A stretch of DNA of 64,000 nucleotides from NCBI GenBank assembly GCA_012862575.1, contig BLSF01000046.1, forward strand, positions 186,001-250,000. The letters run 5' to 3'. Shown in pieces: positions 63,725-64,000 of this stretch (the stretch's first letter is position 1; the number at the start of each line of letters is the position of its first letter). The stretch comes from Parietichytrium sp. I65-24A. Taxonomy: Eukaryota > Sar > Bigyra > Thraustochytrida > Thraustochytriidae. The notes beneath the pieces are model-generated. The model was not told where the DNA came from and did no database searches. It saw nothing but the letters and a program-made list of their open reading frames with translations. The position numbers and the translations under genes are program-made.

Positions 63725-64000
63725 TCAAGCCAAGAGGTCCCTTCCTTTAAGAATCTGTGTGATTTCTGCCTTCACATCCTTAGTGGTGGCAGGAACCACG
63801 ACCTTGCGAGTTTCCATGGTTTTAAGCGCTTCCAGGGCAGGAGGAAATTTGCAGGCTTCAAGCTTGTCGTTTCCAATCGCTTTCGCTACAGCGTCAGTAA
63901 ACTTTCCCCAGTGTGCACAGGCAAGGCAGACGACAGGGCTAGAGGAGAGCTCGGGCTTGAGCTTTTCTGCAACACCAACTCCGATAGCAGAGTGAGGGTC
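63725..64000 (-). CDS. Threonine synthase, C-terminal part only (runs off the window)
   Basis: The last 91 codons of a minus-strand gene whose 5' part lies beyond the window edge; no start is visible. The residues DPHSAIGVGVAEKL and VVCLACAHWGKFTDAVAKAI match the threonine synthase C-terminus (family pattern DPHTAVG, then TAHPAKF near the end). A typical short helical tail ends at the TGA at 63,725-63,727. The enzyme is PLP-dependent and converts O-phosphohomoserine to threonine. The fungal/bacterial long-form type is suggested by the motif wording. Confidence 0.85.
   Translation of the reverse strand, partial: DPHSAIGVGVAEKLKPELSSSPVVCLACAHWGKFTDAVAKAIGNDKLEACKFPPALEALKTMETRKVVVPATTKDVKAEITQILKGRDLLA

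Noticed and set aside
1-64000. CRISPR arrays, insertion sequences, prokaryotic promoters or ribosome-binding sites
   Set aside because: No repeat-spacer pattern or transposase was found, and the introns and gene content are eukaryotic. GTG and TTG starts in open frames were not accepted; ATG was used throughout.

Overview
This is nuclear DNA from a microbial eukaryote. The genes are widely spaced, several are interrupted by short introns (about 74-165 nt, mostly GTAAGT or GTGAGT donors and CAG or TAG acceptors), and there are no operons. The intergenic DNA is full of microsatellites. The gene set includes a soluble-adenylyl-cyclase-type enzyme, a one-chain cyclic-nucleotide-dependent kinase, a class C-like receptor carrying a bacterial-type BMP domain, a TMEM107 homologue (ciliary transition zone), PHAF1, RPB5 and threonine synthase. 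This points to a free-living protist that builds a flagellum at some stage. A stramenopile such as a labyrinthulomycete is my best guess, but the sequence does not prove the lineage.

Layout. 1-15 kb: no convincing gene; simple repeats, a tandem duplication near 12.5-12.8 kb and a decayed coding-like patch at 13.0-14.2 kb. 15.1-17.1 kb (+): five-exon membrane-anchored P-loop ATPase. 17.6-19.8 kb (-): PKG-like kinase. 19.8-24.0 kb: intergenic. 24.0-25.2 kb (+): five-exon claudin-like four-TM protein, including a 22-nt exon. 25.2-30.4 kb: intergenic. 30.4-33.7 kb (+): BMP-kelch-7TM receptor. 34.3-34.8 kb (-): two-exon TMEM107. 36.2-37.8 kb (+): ARM-like protein with unresolved 5' end. 38.0-38.3 kb (-): small unknown protein. 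38.3-42.7 kb: intergenic. 42.7-46.7 kb (+): sAC-like cyclase. 48.4-50.1 kb (+): GPR180/TMEM145-like 7TM protein. 51.1-52.1 kb (+): GC-rich tail-anchored TPR protein. 52.5-57.7 kb (-): 1,745-residue coiled coil. 59.0-60.4 kb (-): PHAF1. 62.0-62.7 kb (-): two-exon RPB5. 63.7-64 kb (-): 3' end of threonine synthase.

Functional theme. Two seven-TM receptor-like proteins, a cyclase and a cyclic-nucleotide-gated kinase lie within about 33 kb. Together they would cover reception, second-messenger synthesis and effector kinase, but nothing here shows that they act in one pathway. The main novelty candidates are the BMP-kelch-7TM fusion, the kinase with PKA-type cyclic-nucleotide signatures on a PKG chassis, the sAC-type cyclase that keeps both residues known to bind bicarbonate in human sAC, and an intergenic landscape built from 7-bp repeat units, above all TTCAGAA.
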